64,000 nucleotides of DNA from Candidatus Eremiobacteraceae bacterium (GTDB taxonomy: Bacteria > Vulcanimicrobiota > Vulcanimicrobiia > Eremiobacterales > Eremiobacteraceae), in contig DASTCX010000013.1 in the NCBI GenBank assembly GCA_035710745.1, forward strand, positions 152,083 through 216,082, given 5' to 3'. Made by a program: the position numbers and the translations under genes. Shown here one piece after another: positions 28,612 through 37,117 of the stretch. Position 1 is the first letter of the stretch. The number at the start of each line of letters is the position of its first letter. The notes under the pieces were generated by a model that saw only the letters and a program-made list of their open reading frames with translations, had not been told where the DNA came from and made no database searches.

Positions 28612-28776
28612 GATCTCCTCCAGGTCTGGGAGCACGATAGACGACGGGGCGAAATGGAATGCGCCATTCGTGCGCGATGGGACGCTGCAGCGCCCTCGGA
28701 ACGGGACACATTTTCCGGGATGCTTCGGACGGTTCCTGTTTGCGAAACGCCCGCCAGACGCTCGGGCCGGGGTGAT

Positions 28777-29142
28777 TTACGAGGGAGAGAGGGTGAAGTC
28801 GACCTCGTACTGCTTGCCTGCCGAAACCGTGACGTGCTGGTCCGGCGGGTTCTGGTAGCCGCTGGCGGAGCAACTGACGGTAGTCGTCGTCGAGGACGAA
28901 TCGATCGGCACTTGCGGCAGGGTGTACTTGCCGTTGGCGTCCGTGTGGGTCGTGACGACGAGGTCGGCCGTGACGGTGGCGTTCGCGATCGGCTGGCCGG
29001 ACGACGATTTGACCACTCCCATGATCGTGCCGTAATTGCCCTGGGGAGCGGCCGGGTTGTTATTGCAGCCGGAGATCGCGAGCGCGGCCACGAGGGCCGA
29101 GGCGAACACGCCGGGGCCGACGATCCGTCGAAGAACGTTCAC
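28777..29142 (-). CDS. Lipoprotein with carboxypeptidase-regulatory-like domain
   Basis: A 121-residue lipoprotein: basic start, hydrophobic core and lipobox ISGC, then NNNPAAPQ. The rest is one CarboxypepD-regulatory/CnaB-like beta-sandwich, recognised by GTIMGVVKSSSGQPIANATVTAD, DANGKYTLPQVP and SCSASGYQNPPDQHVTVSAG. Such domains usually serve adhesion or structural roles on the surface. No enzyme motif is present. Confidence 0.75.
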   Translation of the reverse strand: MNVLRRIVGPGVFASALVAALAISGCNNNPAAPQGNYGTIMGVVKSSSGQPIANATVTADLVVTTHTDANGKYTLPQVPIDSSSTTTTVSCSASGYQNPPDQHVTVSAGKQYEVDFTLSPS

Positions 29143-29211
29143 TGTCTGACTCCTGTCAAGCGGCCCTGCTCGATTGCCCCGTGCTGGTAACGTTATGTCG
29201 GGCGCCGCCGT

Positions 29212-29391
29212 CTACTCCGTCTTGCGTTTCCGGATGATCGCGACGTTGTACGACGGGTTGTACGGTCCCAAGTGGACGAGCTCCCAGCCGTCGTTCAGCG
29301 CCTGGAGCAGCTCGTCGAGCCATGCACGCGTCTTGCTTTCGCCGGTCAGGACCCCGTATTCATAATCCCCATCGGGTCGGTCCATCATCAT
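29212..29391 (-). CDS. Small DUF4177-like protein
   Basis: A protein of up to 59 residues, with possible starts at three successive ATGs (29391, 29388, 29385) just after GGAAGGG; the last has the best spacing. The pattern YEYGVLTGESKTRAWLDELLQALNDGWELVHLGPYNPSYNVAIIRKRK resembles the small DUF4177 fold, in which a WELV core precedes a strand ending in basic residues. Function unknown. It lies downstream of the SCO gene on the same strand. Confidence 0.6.
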   Translation of the reverse strand: MMMDRPDGDYEYGVLTGESKTRAWLDELLQALNDGWELVHLGPYNPSYNVAIIRKRKTE

Positions 29392-29474
29392 CCCTTCCGC
29401 GGCGCGATGCCAGGCTGTGCGGCAAGCCGTCTCGTTCCACCTGCCGAATCGACGCGCCCGAAAGCGGCGCTGAC

Positions 29475-30248
29475 TTATGACGTCGTCCGGCGGATGACCC
29501 AGACGAACAGCCAGATTCCGACGCCGATGATCGCGATGGTCGCGATGAGATCGCCGATGCCGGCGCGCCCGTTGAGCGCGCCTCCGCAATACGCGAGCGC
29601 GGCTCCGAGCGCAAGATCGACACGCGCCATGAGCGACGAGTGTTCGTTGGCGACGTGCTTCATTTCGGCCGCGAGATCCGCGGCCGTCCACGACGATCCT
29701 TCGATGATCTCCGCAACGGTGTCGTCGGGCGTCACGAGCACGATGCGTTCGTCGTGCAGGATCGTGTCGGGATCGGATGCGATCGAATGTATGCCCATGC
29801 TCCGATCGAAATCGTCGACCGCACCTGCGTCACCGGTGAGCACGCGCCACTGCGGCGACTCGATCCCATATTCGTGTGCGTACGCGGCAAGCACCGACGG
29901 CGTGTCGTGCCGCGGATCGATCGTCACTTCGACAAGGCGGAAAGGACCATCGCCGAGCAGCGAATGGACCGCGCCGAATTTGCGCGTTATGATAGGACAC
30001 GCATCGCGGCAGCGCGTGTAGACGAACGCGACCGCGACCGCATCGCCGCGGAGGTCTGAGAATCCGAACGGCGCATCGCGCTGGTCGAGAAATCGCGTCG
30101 CGGGCATCGGATCGCCGGCTTTGACGAGCTGGGCGGGTTGGTCGAAGGGGTTCGGCGCGAGGGTCGGATCGGCCGTCGCCACGGCTGTCGAGCTTAGTGC
30201 CAGCGAGAGCGCGAGGGCGCTCGCCCACGTCGCCGCGAAAAGACGCAT
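29475..30248 (-). CDS. SCO1/SenC family copper chaperone with C-terminal membrane anchor
   Basis: A 257-residue thioredoxin-fold protein. Residues 1-26 are a signal peptide. The copper site is complete: Cys80 and Cys84 in YTRCRDACPII, and His165 in TILHDERIVLV; DPRHDTP near 111 is also conserved. SCO proteins deliver copper to the CuA centre of cytochrome oxidase subunit II, matching the caa3 operon about 1 kb away. Unusually, the C-terminus has one or two hydrophobic helices (about 217-252) ending in RRTTS, so it may be tethered at both ends. The start codon directly abuts that of the divergent gene. Confidence 0.88.
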   Translation of the reverse strand: MRLFAATWASALALSLALSSTAVATADPTLAPNPFDQPAQLVKAGDPMPATRFLDQRDAPFGFSDLRGDAVAVAFVYTRCRDACPIITRKFGAVHSLLGDGPFRLVEVTIDPRHDTPSVLAAYAHEYGIESPQWRVLTGDAGAVDDFDRSMGIHSIASDPDTILHDERIVLVTPDDTVAEIIEGSSWTAADLAAEMKHVANEHSSLMARVDLALGAALAYCGGALNGRAGIGDLIATIAIIGVGIWLFVWVIRRTTS

Positions 30249-30836
30249 ATGGATGGAGGGTTCGCCCCACCGCCGATGACTCCCGCGCAGCGGCGCGCGT
30301 CGCTCGTCATGCGGCCGTGGCGAGACGACGAACGTCGCATCGTCCGGCGCGGCATGCTCGGCCGGTTTCTCATCGCGATCGAGCCAGCGATCATCGCAGT
30401 CGTTTTCGGCTGGTTCGGCTACTGGCTCGGGACGCACGGCCGCACCGACGCGACGCACGACGACTGGATCTTCTCCATCATCTTCGTGCCGGGTGCCGTC
30501 GTCTTCGCTATCTACGCGGTCGTATTGCTCATCGGACCGCTCCGCGCTCTCCGACAGACGTACGAGCCGATATTCGTCGTCGACGGTTACATCCGAACGC
30601 GTGGCCGTGACGATTTTTCGGCCACCGGTTCGAACGGCTACGTCGCCGTGCTCACCGACGAGCATCGCGTCGCATGCGAGTGGGCCGCCCGCGGCAAGGA
30701 TGAACTGTCTTTCGACGTCCGCCCCGCGATGCTCGAGTTCTCAGAATTCGGTGGCGTCCACGCGGTCGACGGCCATCGCACCGGCGTCCTCCCCGAAGAC
30801 TTCCCCGTCCTCGGCATCGGCCCGTTCAAGCGATAG
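30249..30836 (+). CDS. Two-helix membrane protein of unknown function
   Basis: A protein of up to 195 residues. After a basic N-terminal region there are two transmembrane segments (about 40-62 and 72-95), then a soluble C-terminal beta-rich domain (PIFVVDGYIRTRGRDDFSATGSNGYVAVL). The first ATG abuts the SCO start with no room for a promoter on either strand. Internal ATGs at 30276 and 30309 are better spaced from upstream sequence and may be the true start. Position beside sco suggests a link to respiration or membrane assembly, but this is only context. Confidence 0.55.
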   Translation: MDGGFAPPPMTPAQRRASLVMRPWRDDERRIVRRGMLGRFLIAIEPAIIAVVFGWFGYWLGTHGRTDATHDDWIFSIIFVPGAVVFAIYAVVLLIGPLRALRQTYEPIFVVDGYIRTRGRDDFSATGSNGYVAVLTDEHRVACEWAARGKDELSFDVRPAMLEFSEFGGVHAVDGHRTGVLPEDFPVLGIGPFKR

Positions 30837-30858
30837 CGCAGATGGAGCGACATAAATA

Positions 30859-30957
30859 GGGAGCGGTCGAGATTTATCTCGACCGCCGCGGTCTTGCCTT
30901 TGCGCGATCGGCAACTCGGAAGCTCGTCTCCGGTCGAGCTAAAGCTCGACCGCTCCC
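30859..30957. repeat. Family A composite unit (inverted orientation)
   Basis: Bounded by gggagc and gctccc, with hairpins at 30863-30886 (gcggtcgagat-tt-atctcgaccgc) and 30931-30952 (cggtcgagct-aa-agctcgaccg). Read on the minus strand, the spacer gagacgagcttccgagttg...gccgcg is a relative of the spacer in the units at 8951 and 34997. It lies between convergent genes. Confidence 0.85.
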
Positions 30958-30976
30958 TACCTTATGGCACAGATCT

Positions 30977-31168
30977 TCACCGATCGAGCGGGATCGAGGT
31001 CGAGCTATCGACCGGCCAGACATGGAAATGACCGGACTCGAGCGCCGATATCGCGCCCATGAACAAGATCACCGCGAGTCCGACGAGGAAAAATGCGCGG
31101 ACCGGCGGCGGCATGCCGCGGCTCTGCGGGATCTCGTATTGCGAACCGTCGAGCGTCTCGTCACTCAT
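30977..31168 (-). CDS. Small single-pass membrane protein of the oxidase operon
   Basis: A 63-residue protein with a hydrophilic N-terminus (MSDETLDGSQYEIPQSRG) and one transmembrane helix (about residues 23-43), then a short polar tail. It begins six bases after the preceding small gene, as the last gene of the caa3 oxidase operon. It is probably an accessory or subunit-IV-like part of the complex; no family is firmly recognised. Confidence 0.6.
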   Translation of the reverse strand: MSDETLDGSQYEIPQSRGMPPPVRAFFLVGLAVILFMGAISALESGHFHVWPVDSSTSIPLDR

Positions 31169-31174
31169 CGGAGC

Positions 31175-31390
31175 TCAGCCTTTCGTCGGGCCGGCGATGC
31201 CCGGGAATATCCCGAATGCGACGAAGATGACGATGACGCACCCGAGCGCGAGCAACGCGAGCATGATCTTGGTGACGTTATCGTCGAGGCCTTTCTTCGG
31301 CCATTCCGCGACGAGCGATAGGAGCGCGGACAAGCCGACGACGACGGCGCCGACGAACGCGATCACGCGGAGTACGACGTCGATATCCAT
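31175..31390 (-). CDS. Small two-helix membrane protein of the oxidase operon
   Basis: A 71-residue protein with hydrophobic segments at about 5-27 and 41-63 joined by a charged loop (AEWPKKGLDDNVTK). It starts three bases after the coxC stop. Size, topology and position match the small subunit-IV-type proteins found with bacterial aa3/caa3 oxidases, but sequence identity to a named family cannot be shown here. Confidence 0.6.
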   Translation of the reverse strand: MDIDVVLRVIAFVGAVVVGLSALLSLVAEWPKKGLDDNVTKIMLALLALGCVIVIFVAFGIFPGIAGPTKG

Positions 31391-31393
31391 CGT

Positions 31394-31990
31394 CTACTTC
31401 CACACGTAGAGGAGCGAGAAGAGCGCGACCCAGATGACGTCGACGAAGTGCCAGTACAGCGCGCCGGCCGTGAGACCGAAATACCGCTGCTGCGTGTAGG
31501 TGCCCCGCTGCGCCTGGATCAGCACGGTGATAAGGAAGATGACCCCGATGAAGACGTGGAAGCCGTGGAGCCCGGTCAGCGTGAAGAACGCCGCGCCGTA
31601 TATGCTCGACGGCCAGCTCGTGCCGGCGTGCAGCAAGTTGAAGTACTCGAACGCCTGCCCGCCGAGGAAGCCGAGCCCGAGGATGATCGTCGCGATCATG
31701 TAGCCGACGAACTTGCGCCGGTCGCCGTGCTTGAAGAACTCCATCGCGTAATGCATCGTCGCGCCGCTGCCGAACAGGACGATCGAGTTGACGCCCGCCA
31801 TGTAGAGCGCCGCCGGCTCGATGCCGGGCGGCGGCCACGCCATGACAGTGCTTCGCAGGTAGATGTAGCCGTAGATGAACGACGAGAATATGATGACGTC
31901 GCTGATGAGGAAGAACAGGAAGCCCAGCAGCCGCTGGTCCCGTACCTCTTGATACGTCGCGTCGTCGACGGTGAGCGCGTGCGTCGCCAT
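31394..31990 (-). CDS. coxC: Cytochrome c oxidase subunit III
   Basis: A 198-residue integral membrane protein with five predicted helices, typical of the shorter bacterial subunit III. Recognisable parts are LLGFLFFLISDVIIFSSFIYGYIYLR, the conserved-Glu helix FLGGQAFEYFNLL, TGLHGFHVFIGVIFLI and the C-terminal ALYWHFVDVIWVALFSLLYVW. It starts 16 bases after the coxA stop in the oxidase operon; the open frame further upstream overlaps coxA and is not used. Confidence 0.93.
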   Translation of the reverse strand: MATHALTVDDATYQEVRDQRLLGFLFFLISDVIIFSSFIYGYIYLRSTVMAWPPPGIEPAALYMAGVNSIVLFGSGATMHYAMEFFKHGDRRKFVGYMIATIILGLGFLGGQAFEYFNLLHAGTSWPSSIYGAAFFTLTGLHGFHVFIGVIFLITVLIQAQRGTYTQQRYFGLTAGALYWHFVDVIWVALFSLLYVWK

Positions 31991-32006
31991 TAAGCTGCGT
32001 TCGTCC

Positions 32007-33665
32007 TCATACGATCGGCTTGTAGCTGAGGTCGGCCTTGATCTCCCTATACGGCAACGGCTTGCCGTAATCGTACGGACCCGAGAGCACGACCGGGATG
32101 TCATCGAAGTTGTAATACGGGGGCGGTGACGGGATCATCCACTCGAGCGTCCGAGCACCCCACGGGTTCTGGCCGGCCTCGCGGCCCGAGATCGTGCTCT
32201 TGATCGCGTTGTACGCGAAGACGAGCATCGACGCGCCGAGCACGAACGCCGAGATCGAGATGAACAGGTTCGTGTCTTGGTATTGCGGATCGTACGTGCT
32301 CACGCGACGCGGCATGCCTTCGAGACCGATCCAATGCATCGGCAAGAACGTCGCGTTGAAGCTGACGAACATGAGCCAGAAGTGGATCTTGCCGAGCGTC
32401 TCGTCGAGCATGCGGCCGGTCATCTTCGGCCACCAATAGTAGAGGCCGGCGAAGATCCCAAACACGCTGCCGCCGAACAGAACGTAATGCAGATGTGCGA
32501 CGACGAAGTACGTCGCGTGCTCGTGGACGTCCGCCGGCACCGAGGCGAGCATGATGCCGGTTATCCCGCCAAAGGTGAACGTCGACAGGAAGCCGAGCAC
32601 GAAATACATCGGCGTCGTCAGGCGGATGTTGCCGCCCCACAATGTCGCGACCCAGCTGAAGATCTTGACTCCGGTCGGGATGCCGACGATCATCGTCAGG
32701 ATCATGAACGGCAACTGCACCCACGGCGCCAGTCCGCTTGTGAACATGTGGTGCGCCCACACGGCGAACGAGAGCAATCCGATCGCGACGGACGAATAGG
32801 CGATCGCCTTATAACCGAAGATCGGTCTGCGACAGAACGTCGGCAAGATCTCCGAGACGATGCCGAACGCCGGCAAGATCATGATGTAGACCGCCGGATG
32901 CGAATAGAACCAGAAGATGTGCTGCCAGAGGACCGGGCTGCCACCTTTCGCCGGGTCGTAGAACGGCACGCCGAAGGTACGCTCGATGAGCAAGCCGAGG
33001 AGCGCCGCCGACAGATTTGCGGTCGCGATGAACGAGAGGAACGCCGTCACCGCGGTCGCCCAGACGAAGAGCGGCATGCGTGTCCACGTCATGCCAGGCG
33101 CGCGCATCTTGATGATCGTGACGAGGAAGTTCAACCCGGTGATCGTGCTCGACACGCCGATGAGGAAGATCGCCATGCACCACATGCTCGTGCCGAACGA
33201 TTGCTCGAGGCTGATCGGCGGATACTCGGTCCAGCCCGCCTCGGGCGCGCCCCAGATGAAGCTGCCGAAGAGCAGGATGCCGGCGGGCGGGAACAGCCAG
33301 AAGCTGAACATGTTGAGCCACGGGAACGCGACGTCGCGCGCACCGATCTGCAGGGGCATGATGAGATTGCCGAACGCGCCGGTGAGGATCGGGATGATGA
33401 CGAGCCAGACCATCGCCGAGCCGTGGACGCTGTACGCTTCGTTGTACGTCGTGGGGCTCAGCAGCGTGTTGTTCGCCGATGCGAGCTGCGCGCGCATCAT
33501 CTCGGCGAGCAGTCCGGCGAGCACGAAGAACAGGCCGCTCGTGATGAAATACTGGACAGCGATGACCTTGTGGTCCTGGCTGAAGATGTACTTCTTGATG
33601 AACGTGTCGGGCGGCGGGTGGATGTGCCCGTGAGTGACGTGCGCTGTTCCGACGGCGGCTTGCAT
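32007..33665 (-). CDS. coxA: Cytochrome c oxidase subunit I, A2-type heme-copper oxidase
   Basis: A 552-residue, twelve-helix catalytic subunit. Visible ligands are His81 for heme a (SVHGSAM), the CuB His256 and cross-linked Tyr260 in FYSHPAVYI, the HH pair in VWAHHMFTSG and the heme histidines in VAHLHYVLFGG. The D-channel entrance NLIMPLQIGARDVAFPWLN keeps Asn and Asp. Ala258 replaces the usual Glu of HPEVY, and Tyr254-Ser255 precede the His: this YS motif defines A2-type oxidases such as Rhodothermus caa3. It reduces oxygen to water and pumps protons. A GGGAG site lies six bases upstream. Confidence 0.96.
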   Translation of the reverse strand: MQAAVGTAHVTHGHIHPPPDTFIKKYIFSQDHKVIAVQYFITSGLFFVLAGLLAEMMRAQLASANNTLLSPTTYNEAYSVHGSAMVWLVIIPILTGAFGNLIMPLQIGARDVAFPWLNMFSFWLFPPAGILLFGSFIWGAPEAGWTEYPPISLEQSFGTSMWCMAIFLIGVSSTITGLNFLVTIIKMRAPGMTWTRMPLFVWATAVTAFLSFIATANLSAALLGLLIERTFGVPFYDPAKGGSPVLWQHIFWFYSHPAVYIMILPAFGIVSEILPTFCRRPIFGYKAIAYSSVAIGLLSFAVWAHHMFTSGLAPWVQLPFMILTMIVGIPTGVKIFSWVATLWGGNIRLTTPMYFVLGFLSTFTFGGITGIMLASVPADVHEHATYFVVAHLHYVLFGGSVFGIFAGLYYWWPKMTGRMLDETLGKIHFWLMFVSFNATFLPMHWIGLEGMPRRVSTYDPQYQDTNLFISISAFVLGASMLVFAYNAIKSTISGREAGQNPWGARTLEWMIPSPPPYYNFDDIPVVLSGPYDYGKPLPYREIKADLSYKPIV

Positions 33666-33679
33666 TCTTTCTCCCGGCC

Positions 33680-34765
33680 CTATTTCAGCGTCTTCAGGTA
33701 GGCGACGAGATCCGCGATGTCTTTCGGGCTCAGTCCGTTCAACTGCGCGTTCGGCATCTGACCCATCGGGCCTGACAGTCCATGTTCGAGGATATCGGCG
33801 ACGTCCGCCGAGTTCGGCGCCTTGCCGCTCAGCAGCTTGGGATGCGCCGGGTCGTGGAAGAGGTTTGCGAGGCCCGGTCCGACTTTACGCTTATCGAACG
33901 GCGCCGCGTTGTGGCACGTCGTGCATCGCGAGTTGAAAAGCTGTTGGCCCGCAGCGGCGTCGCCCGAGGCGAGCACGGCAGCCGTCACTTCCGTCGGCGC
34001 GTGCGCCTGCTTCGTCTTCTGAGCGGCGTACCAGGCGTCGAAGTCGCTCTGCGACTGGACGTAGACGTAGCGGTCGCGCATCCCTGAGTGGCCGACTCCG
34101 CAGAACTCGGTGCAGATGATCTCGTACTTCCCGACCTTCGTCGGCGTCAACGTCATCGGCACGACCATACCCGGGATCATGTCCTGTTTCATCCGGAAGG
34201 CCGGAACCCAGAACGAGTGGATGACGTCGGTCGACGTCACGTCGATCGTCACCGCCACGTCGACCGGGAGGTGGAGCTCGTCGGGCACGGGATCGCGGAG
34301 GCCCGGATACCGGAACTCCCACGAGAATTGATGACCGATGGCTTCGATGGTCACGCTGTCGGCCGTCGCCGCGCGCGCCGTGTAGTACTGAGGGATGAGT
34401 ATGTAGCTCAAGACGCCGAGCACGAGCATGAGCACCGACGGGATCGCCGTCCACCAGAACTCCAGCGTCTTGTGATCGTGGATGGACGAACCGGGCTGGT
34501 CCTTCGGCTGGCCTTTGCGGTTGCGATAGCGGACCGTGAAATAGAGCATGTAGCCGTTGACGTAGACGAGGATCGGCACGCTGAAGAACGCCATGAATTT
34601 GAAGAGCCAGTCGATCTTGACGGCGATGCCGGCTGCTTCGGGCACGTAGCGCTCGATGGGGAAGACGACGACGCCCCACATGCCAAGCGCGCTTATGACG
34701 CCCATGACGATGGTCGCTCGCCAGAACCCCGCGTCGAGCTTGTGCTCTTCGTGCCCCGTATTCAC
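33680..34765 (-). CDS. coxB: Cytochrome c oxidase subunit II with fused cytochrome c (caa3 type)
   Basis: A 361-residue protein from GTG 34765 (GGGAG ten bases upstream); an ATG at 34813 is possible but has poorer spacing. Two or three N-terminal helices (about 16-36, 53-77, 108-125) anchor it. The CuA site is complete: His183, Cys218, Cys222, His226 and Met229 (CTEFCGVGHSGM). Residues about 265-361 are a class I cytochrome c with CTTCH at 281-285 and a Met ligand in GPMGQMPNA. This fusion lets the enzyme accept electrons without a separate soluble cytochrome. It is the first gene of the operon. Confidence 0.95.
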   Translation of the reverse strand: MNTGHEEHKLDAGFWRATIVMGVISALGMWGVVVFPIERYVPEAAGIAVKIDWLFKFMAFFSVPILVYVNGYMLYFTVRYRNRKGQPKDQPGSSIHDHKTLEFWWTAIPSVLMLVLGVLSYILIPQYYTARAATADSVTIEAIGHQFSWEFRYPGLRDPVPDELHLPVDVAVTIDVTSTDVIHSFWVPAFRMKQDMIPGMVVPMTLTPTKVGKYEIICTEFCGVGHSGMRDRYVYVQSQSDFDAWYAAQKTKQAHAPTEVTAAVLASGDAAAGQQLFNSRCTTCHNAAPFDKRKVGPGLANLFHDPAHPKLLSGKAPNSADVADILEHGLSGPMGQMPNAQLNGLSPKDIADLVAYLKTLK

Positions 34766-34858
34766 GTATCGTTCGCTCCCGCTCGCAGGTCTACCACGAC
34801 GGGACGCATGCATCCTCGCACGAAATGCCGCTTATGTAGCGGCGTTGATATCGAGCCG

Positions 34859-34943
34859 TGCCGAAGGTGGGAGTCGAACCCACATGAGGGGTTGCCTCGC
34901 GCGATTTTGAGTCGCGTGCGTCTGCCAGTTCCGCCACTCCGGC
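34859..34943 (-). tRNA. tRNA-Leu (anticodon CAA)
   Basis: 85 bases with a long variable arm. The acceptor stem is GCCGGAG / CTTCGGC with one G-U pair and discriminator A. The anticodon stem is CGCGA/TCGCG around loop CTCAAAA, giving anticodon CAA for codon UUG. The T arm is GTGGGTTCGACTCCCAC. CCA is not encoded. It lies just upstream of the oxidase operon on the same strand. Confidence 0.96.
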
Positions 34944-34996
34944 GAGCAGGCATTTCGGTTCGGGGAATGCAGCGGCCGACCTTTTGGCGATTGATA

Positions 34997-35080
34997 GGGA
35001 GCGGTCGACCTTTATGGTCGACCGCAGACGACCTCGCAGTTGTTCGGCCGCGGCGGTCGAGATGAATCTCGACCGCTCCC
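34997..35080. repeat. Family A composite unit
   Basis: Bounded by gggagc and gctccc. The left hairpin at 35001-35025 is gcggtcgacc-tttat-ggtcgaccgc, with a different inner stem. The right hairpin at 35053-35076 is gcggtcgagat-ga-atctcgaccgc. The spacer agacgacctcgcagttg...ggccgcg matches the unit at 8951 almost base for base. It lies between tRNA-Leu and the S9 peptidase cluster. Confidence 0.85.
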
Positions 35081-35107
35081 CGGTCTTCTTATCGCGCGAA
35101 CGCGCTT

Positions 35108-37117
35108 CTACTTCGAGAGGTGTGAGACGACCCAGTCGACCCAGCGTTTGTACACGCCTTCAGCGCCGACCGGATCGCCCGGGAAGTGCGTGTTGCGCGG
35201 ATACGCGTAGAACTGGACGTCGACGCCCTGATCGTGCAGGGCATTGTACCACAGGTATGAGTTGTAGATCGGCACGTTCGGGTCGCCGACGTCGCCCATG
35301 ATAAGCGTCGGCGCCTTCACGTTCTGGACTGCGCTGAGCGGCGACTGGTCGCGCCAGATATCCCACCCGTTGTTCTTCCACGGGCTCGAGCCTTGACCGA
35401 AGAAATCGGCGTCGCCCTTCTGATAGAACGCGATCGTGTAATCGGCGACCCAGTCGGTGAGCGCCGCTCCGGACATCGCGCACTTCCACACGTCGTAGTG
35501 GCTCTCGAGCCACGTCGTCATGTAGCCGCCGTACGACCAGCCGGTGACACACATGCGCGACGTGTCGATGACCCCCGCCTTGTCGAGCGTCGCGACGCCG
35601 GCCATGGCGTCTTTGCCCGGCCCGACGCCGGTGTCGCGGTAGATCGCGTGCTGATACGCATCGCCGAGGTTCGTGCTGCCGCGATAGTTCGGCTCGAAGA
35701 CGACGATGCCATGCGCGGCGATGAGCTGCGCCAGCGAGTTGAAACCGAGCTGCGACGCCCCTTGCGGACCGCCGTGCACTTCGAGCGCGAGCGGATAACG
35801 CCGGCCCGCGACATAGCCCGGAGGCAGCGTCACGATGCCGTCTTCCTTGAAGCCGCCGGGCCCCGTCCAGCGGACCTCGCGCATCTCGCCGAGCTGGAGC
35901 TTCGAGAACGATGCGTTGTAGTGCGTCAGCGGCCGCGCCGCCGACGTCGGCGACGGTGCGTAGTAGATCTCCGACGGCTCGTAGGGCGTCGTGCCGACGA
36001 ACGCCACAGCGCCGTGTGAGCCGATCGTCGCGTCGCCGACGAAGGTCGCTCCGCCGAGGCGGTATTGGCTCGGTGCACCGACGAGCGGCGAATACCAGAC
36101 GTCATTGACCGCGCCGTCCTCGCCCGAATACACGATCGCCGAACCGTCGGGCGTCCACGCGGCGAAATCCACCGCATGCTCTTGGCCGCCGATCACGCGG
36201 CCCGGACCGCCCGCTGACGACGTCAGCGACAAGTATGGATTGCTGTTGAAAGCGCCGTGCGGGAAAAAGACGACCGCCAAGTCGTCGCCGCGCGGCGAGA
36301 ACGTCGGCGCTCCCGAGTACGGCCGTTGGCCGGGCAAGTCGTGAACGGCACCCGTCTTCGCGTCGACGAGGGCGACGACCGCGCTGTCGCTGTCCCCGAC
36401 CACCGCGTTGGGCAGCTTCTCGATCGCGATCGTCTTGCCGTCGGCCGACCACGACAGTGCTGCGCCGGGTCCGCCCTGCGTCGTGGAGAGGCTCCACGAA
36501 CCCGACGTCAAGCGGTGCGCCGCGCCGCCGGAGGCGCTTACCGTCCAGAGATGTGATGGAACGGGCGCCTCGGTCTGCTTGTAGTCGAGGTCGCCGACGT
36601 CGAACGTGTCGAAGTGGGCATCGAGCTGCTTCTTGTTCTTCGGCGAGTCTTGCGTGACGAAGGCGAACGCCTTGCCGTCCGGCCGCCACGTGAACTCGTC
36701 GACGCCGTTGTCGACTTTGGTCACTTGAAGCGGATCGCCCCCGTCGAGCGGCATGACGAATATCTGCGACTGCGCGTTGTCGGACGGTCCAGCATCGGCT
36801 ACGAACGCGATCCGGTCGCCGGTCGGCGACCAACGCGGCGAGTCGACGCCGGTCCGGTCGTACGTCAGCGGCCTGATCGCGCCCGACGCGACGTCGAGCA
36901 GCATGAGCTGCGAGTGGCGATCGTCTTTCACGAAGTCCAGCGTCGACTTCATGAAAGCGATGCGTTTGCCGTCGGGCGATAGCTGCGGCTGCGAAAGGCC
37001 GACTTCGTTGCGCAGAGCGGCCTGGTCCAGCAGGCGCGCGTGAGCCGGCGCCGACGAACCAAGCGCGAAGCCGAGGACTGCCGCCGCGGCGATAGTTGCG
37101 ATCGTAGCGCGTCTCAT
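35108..37117 (-). CDS. Secreted S9 family serine peptidase (fourth of four)
   Basis: A 669-residue prolyl-oligopeptidase-family enzyme; ATG 37117 overlaps the preceding stop as ATGA. A signal peptide (residues 1-27) is followed by a WD40/PD40-like propeller with repeated LSPDGKRIAF, WSPTGDRIAF and WRPDGKAFAF segments, then an alpha/beta hydrolase domain. Catalytic residues: Ser in VTGWSYGGYMTTW, Asp in MGDVGDPNVPIYNS, His in RNTHFPGDP. Members act as dipeptidyl, acylaminoacyl or oligopeptidases; this one is exported. Classic GxSYGG nucleophile motif retained. Confidence 0.92.
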   Translation of the reverse strand: MRRATIATIAAAAVLGFALGSSAPAHARLLDQAALRNEVGLSQPQLSPDGKRIAFMKSTLDFVKDDRHSQLMLLDVASGAIRPLTYDRTGVDSPRWSPTGDRIAFVADAGPSDNAQSQIFVMPLDGGDPLQVTKVDNGVDEFTWRPDGKAFAFVTQDSPKNKKQLDAHFDTFDVGDLDYKQTEAPVPSHLWTVSASGGAAHRLTSGSWSLSTTQGGPGAALSWSADGKTIAIEKLPNAVVGDSDSAVVALVDAKTGAVHDLPGQRPYSGAPTFSPRGDDLAVVFFPHGAFNSNPYLSLTSSAGGPGRVIGGQEHAVDFAAWTPDGSAIVYSGEDGAVNDVWYSPLVGAPSQYRLGGATFVGDATIGSHGAVAFVGTTPYEPSEIYYAPSPTSAARPLTHYNASFSKLQLGEMREVRWTGPGGFKEDGIVTLPPGYVAGRRYPLALEVHGGPQGASQLGFNSLAQLIAAHGIVVFEPNYRGSTNLGDAYQHAIYRDTGVGPGKDAMAGVATLDKAGVIDTSRMCVTGWSYGGYMTTWLESHYDVWKCAMSGAALTDWVADYTIAFYQKGDADFFGQGSSPWKNNGWDIWRDQSPLSAVQNVKAPTLIMGDVGDPNVPIYNSYLWYNALHDQGVDVQFYAYPRNTHFPGDPVGAEGVYKRWVDWVVSHLSK

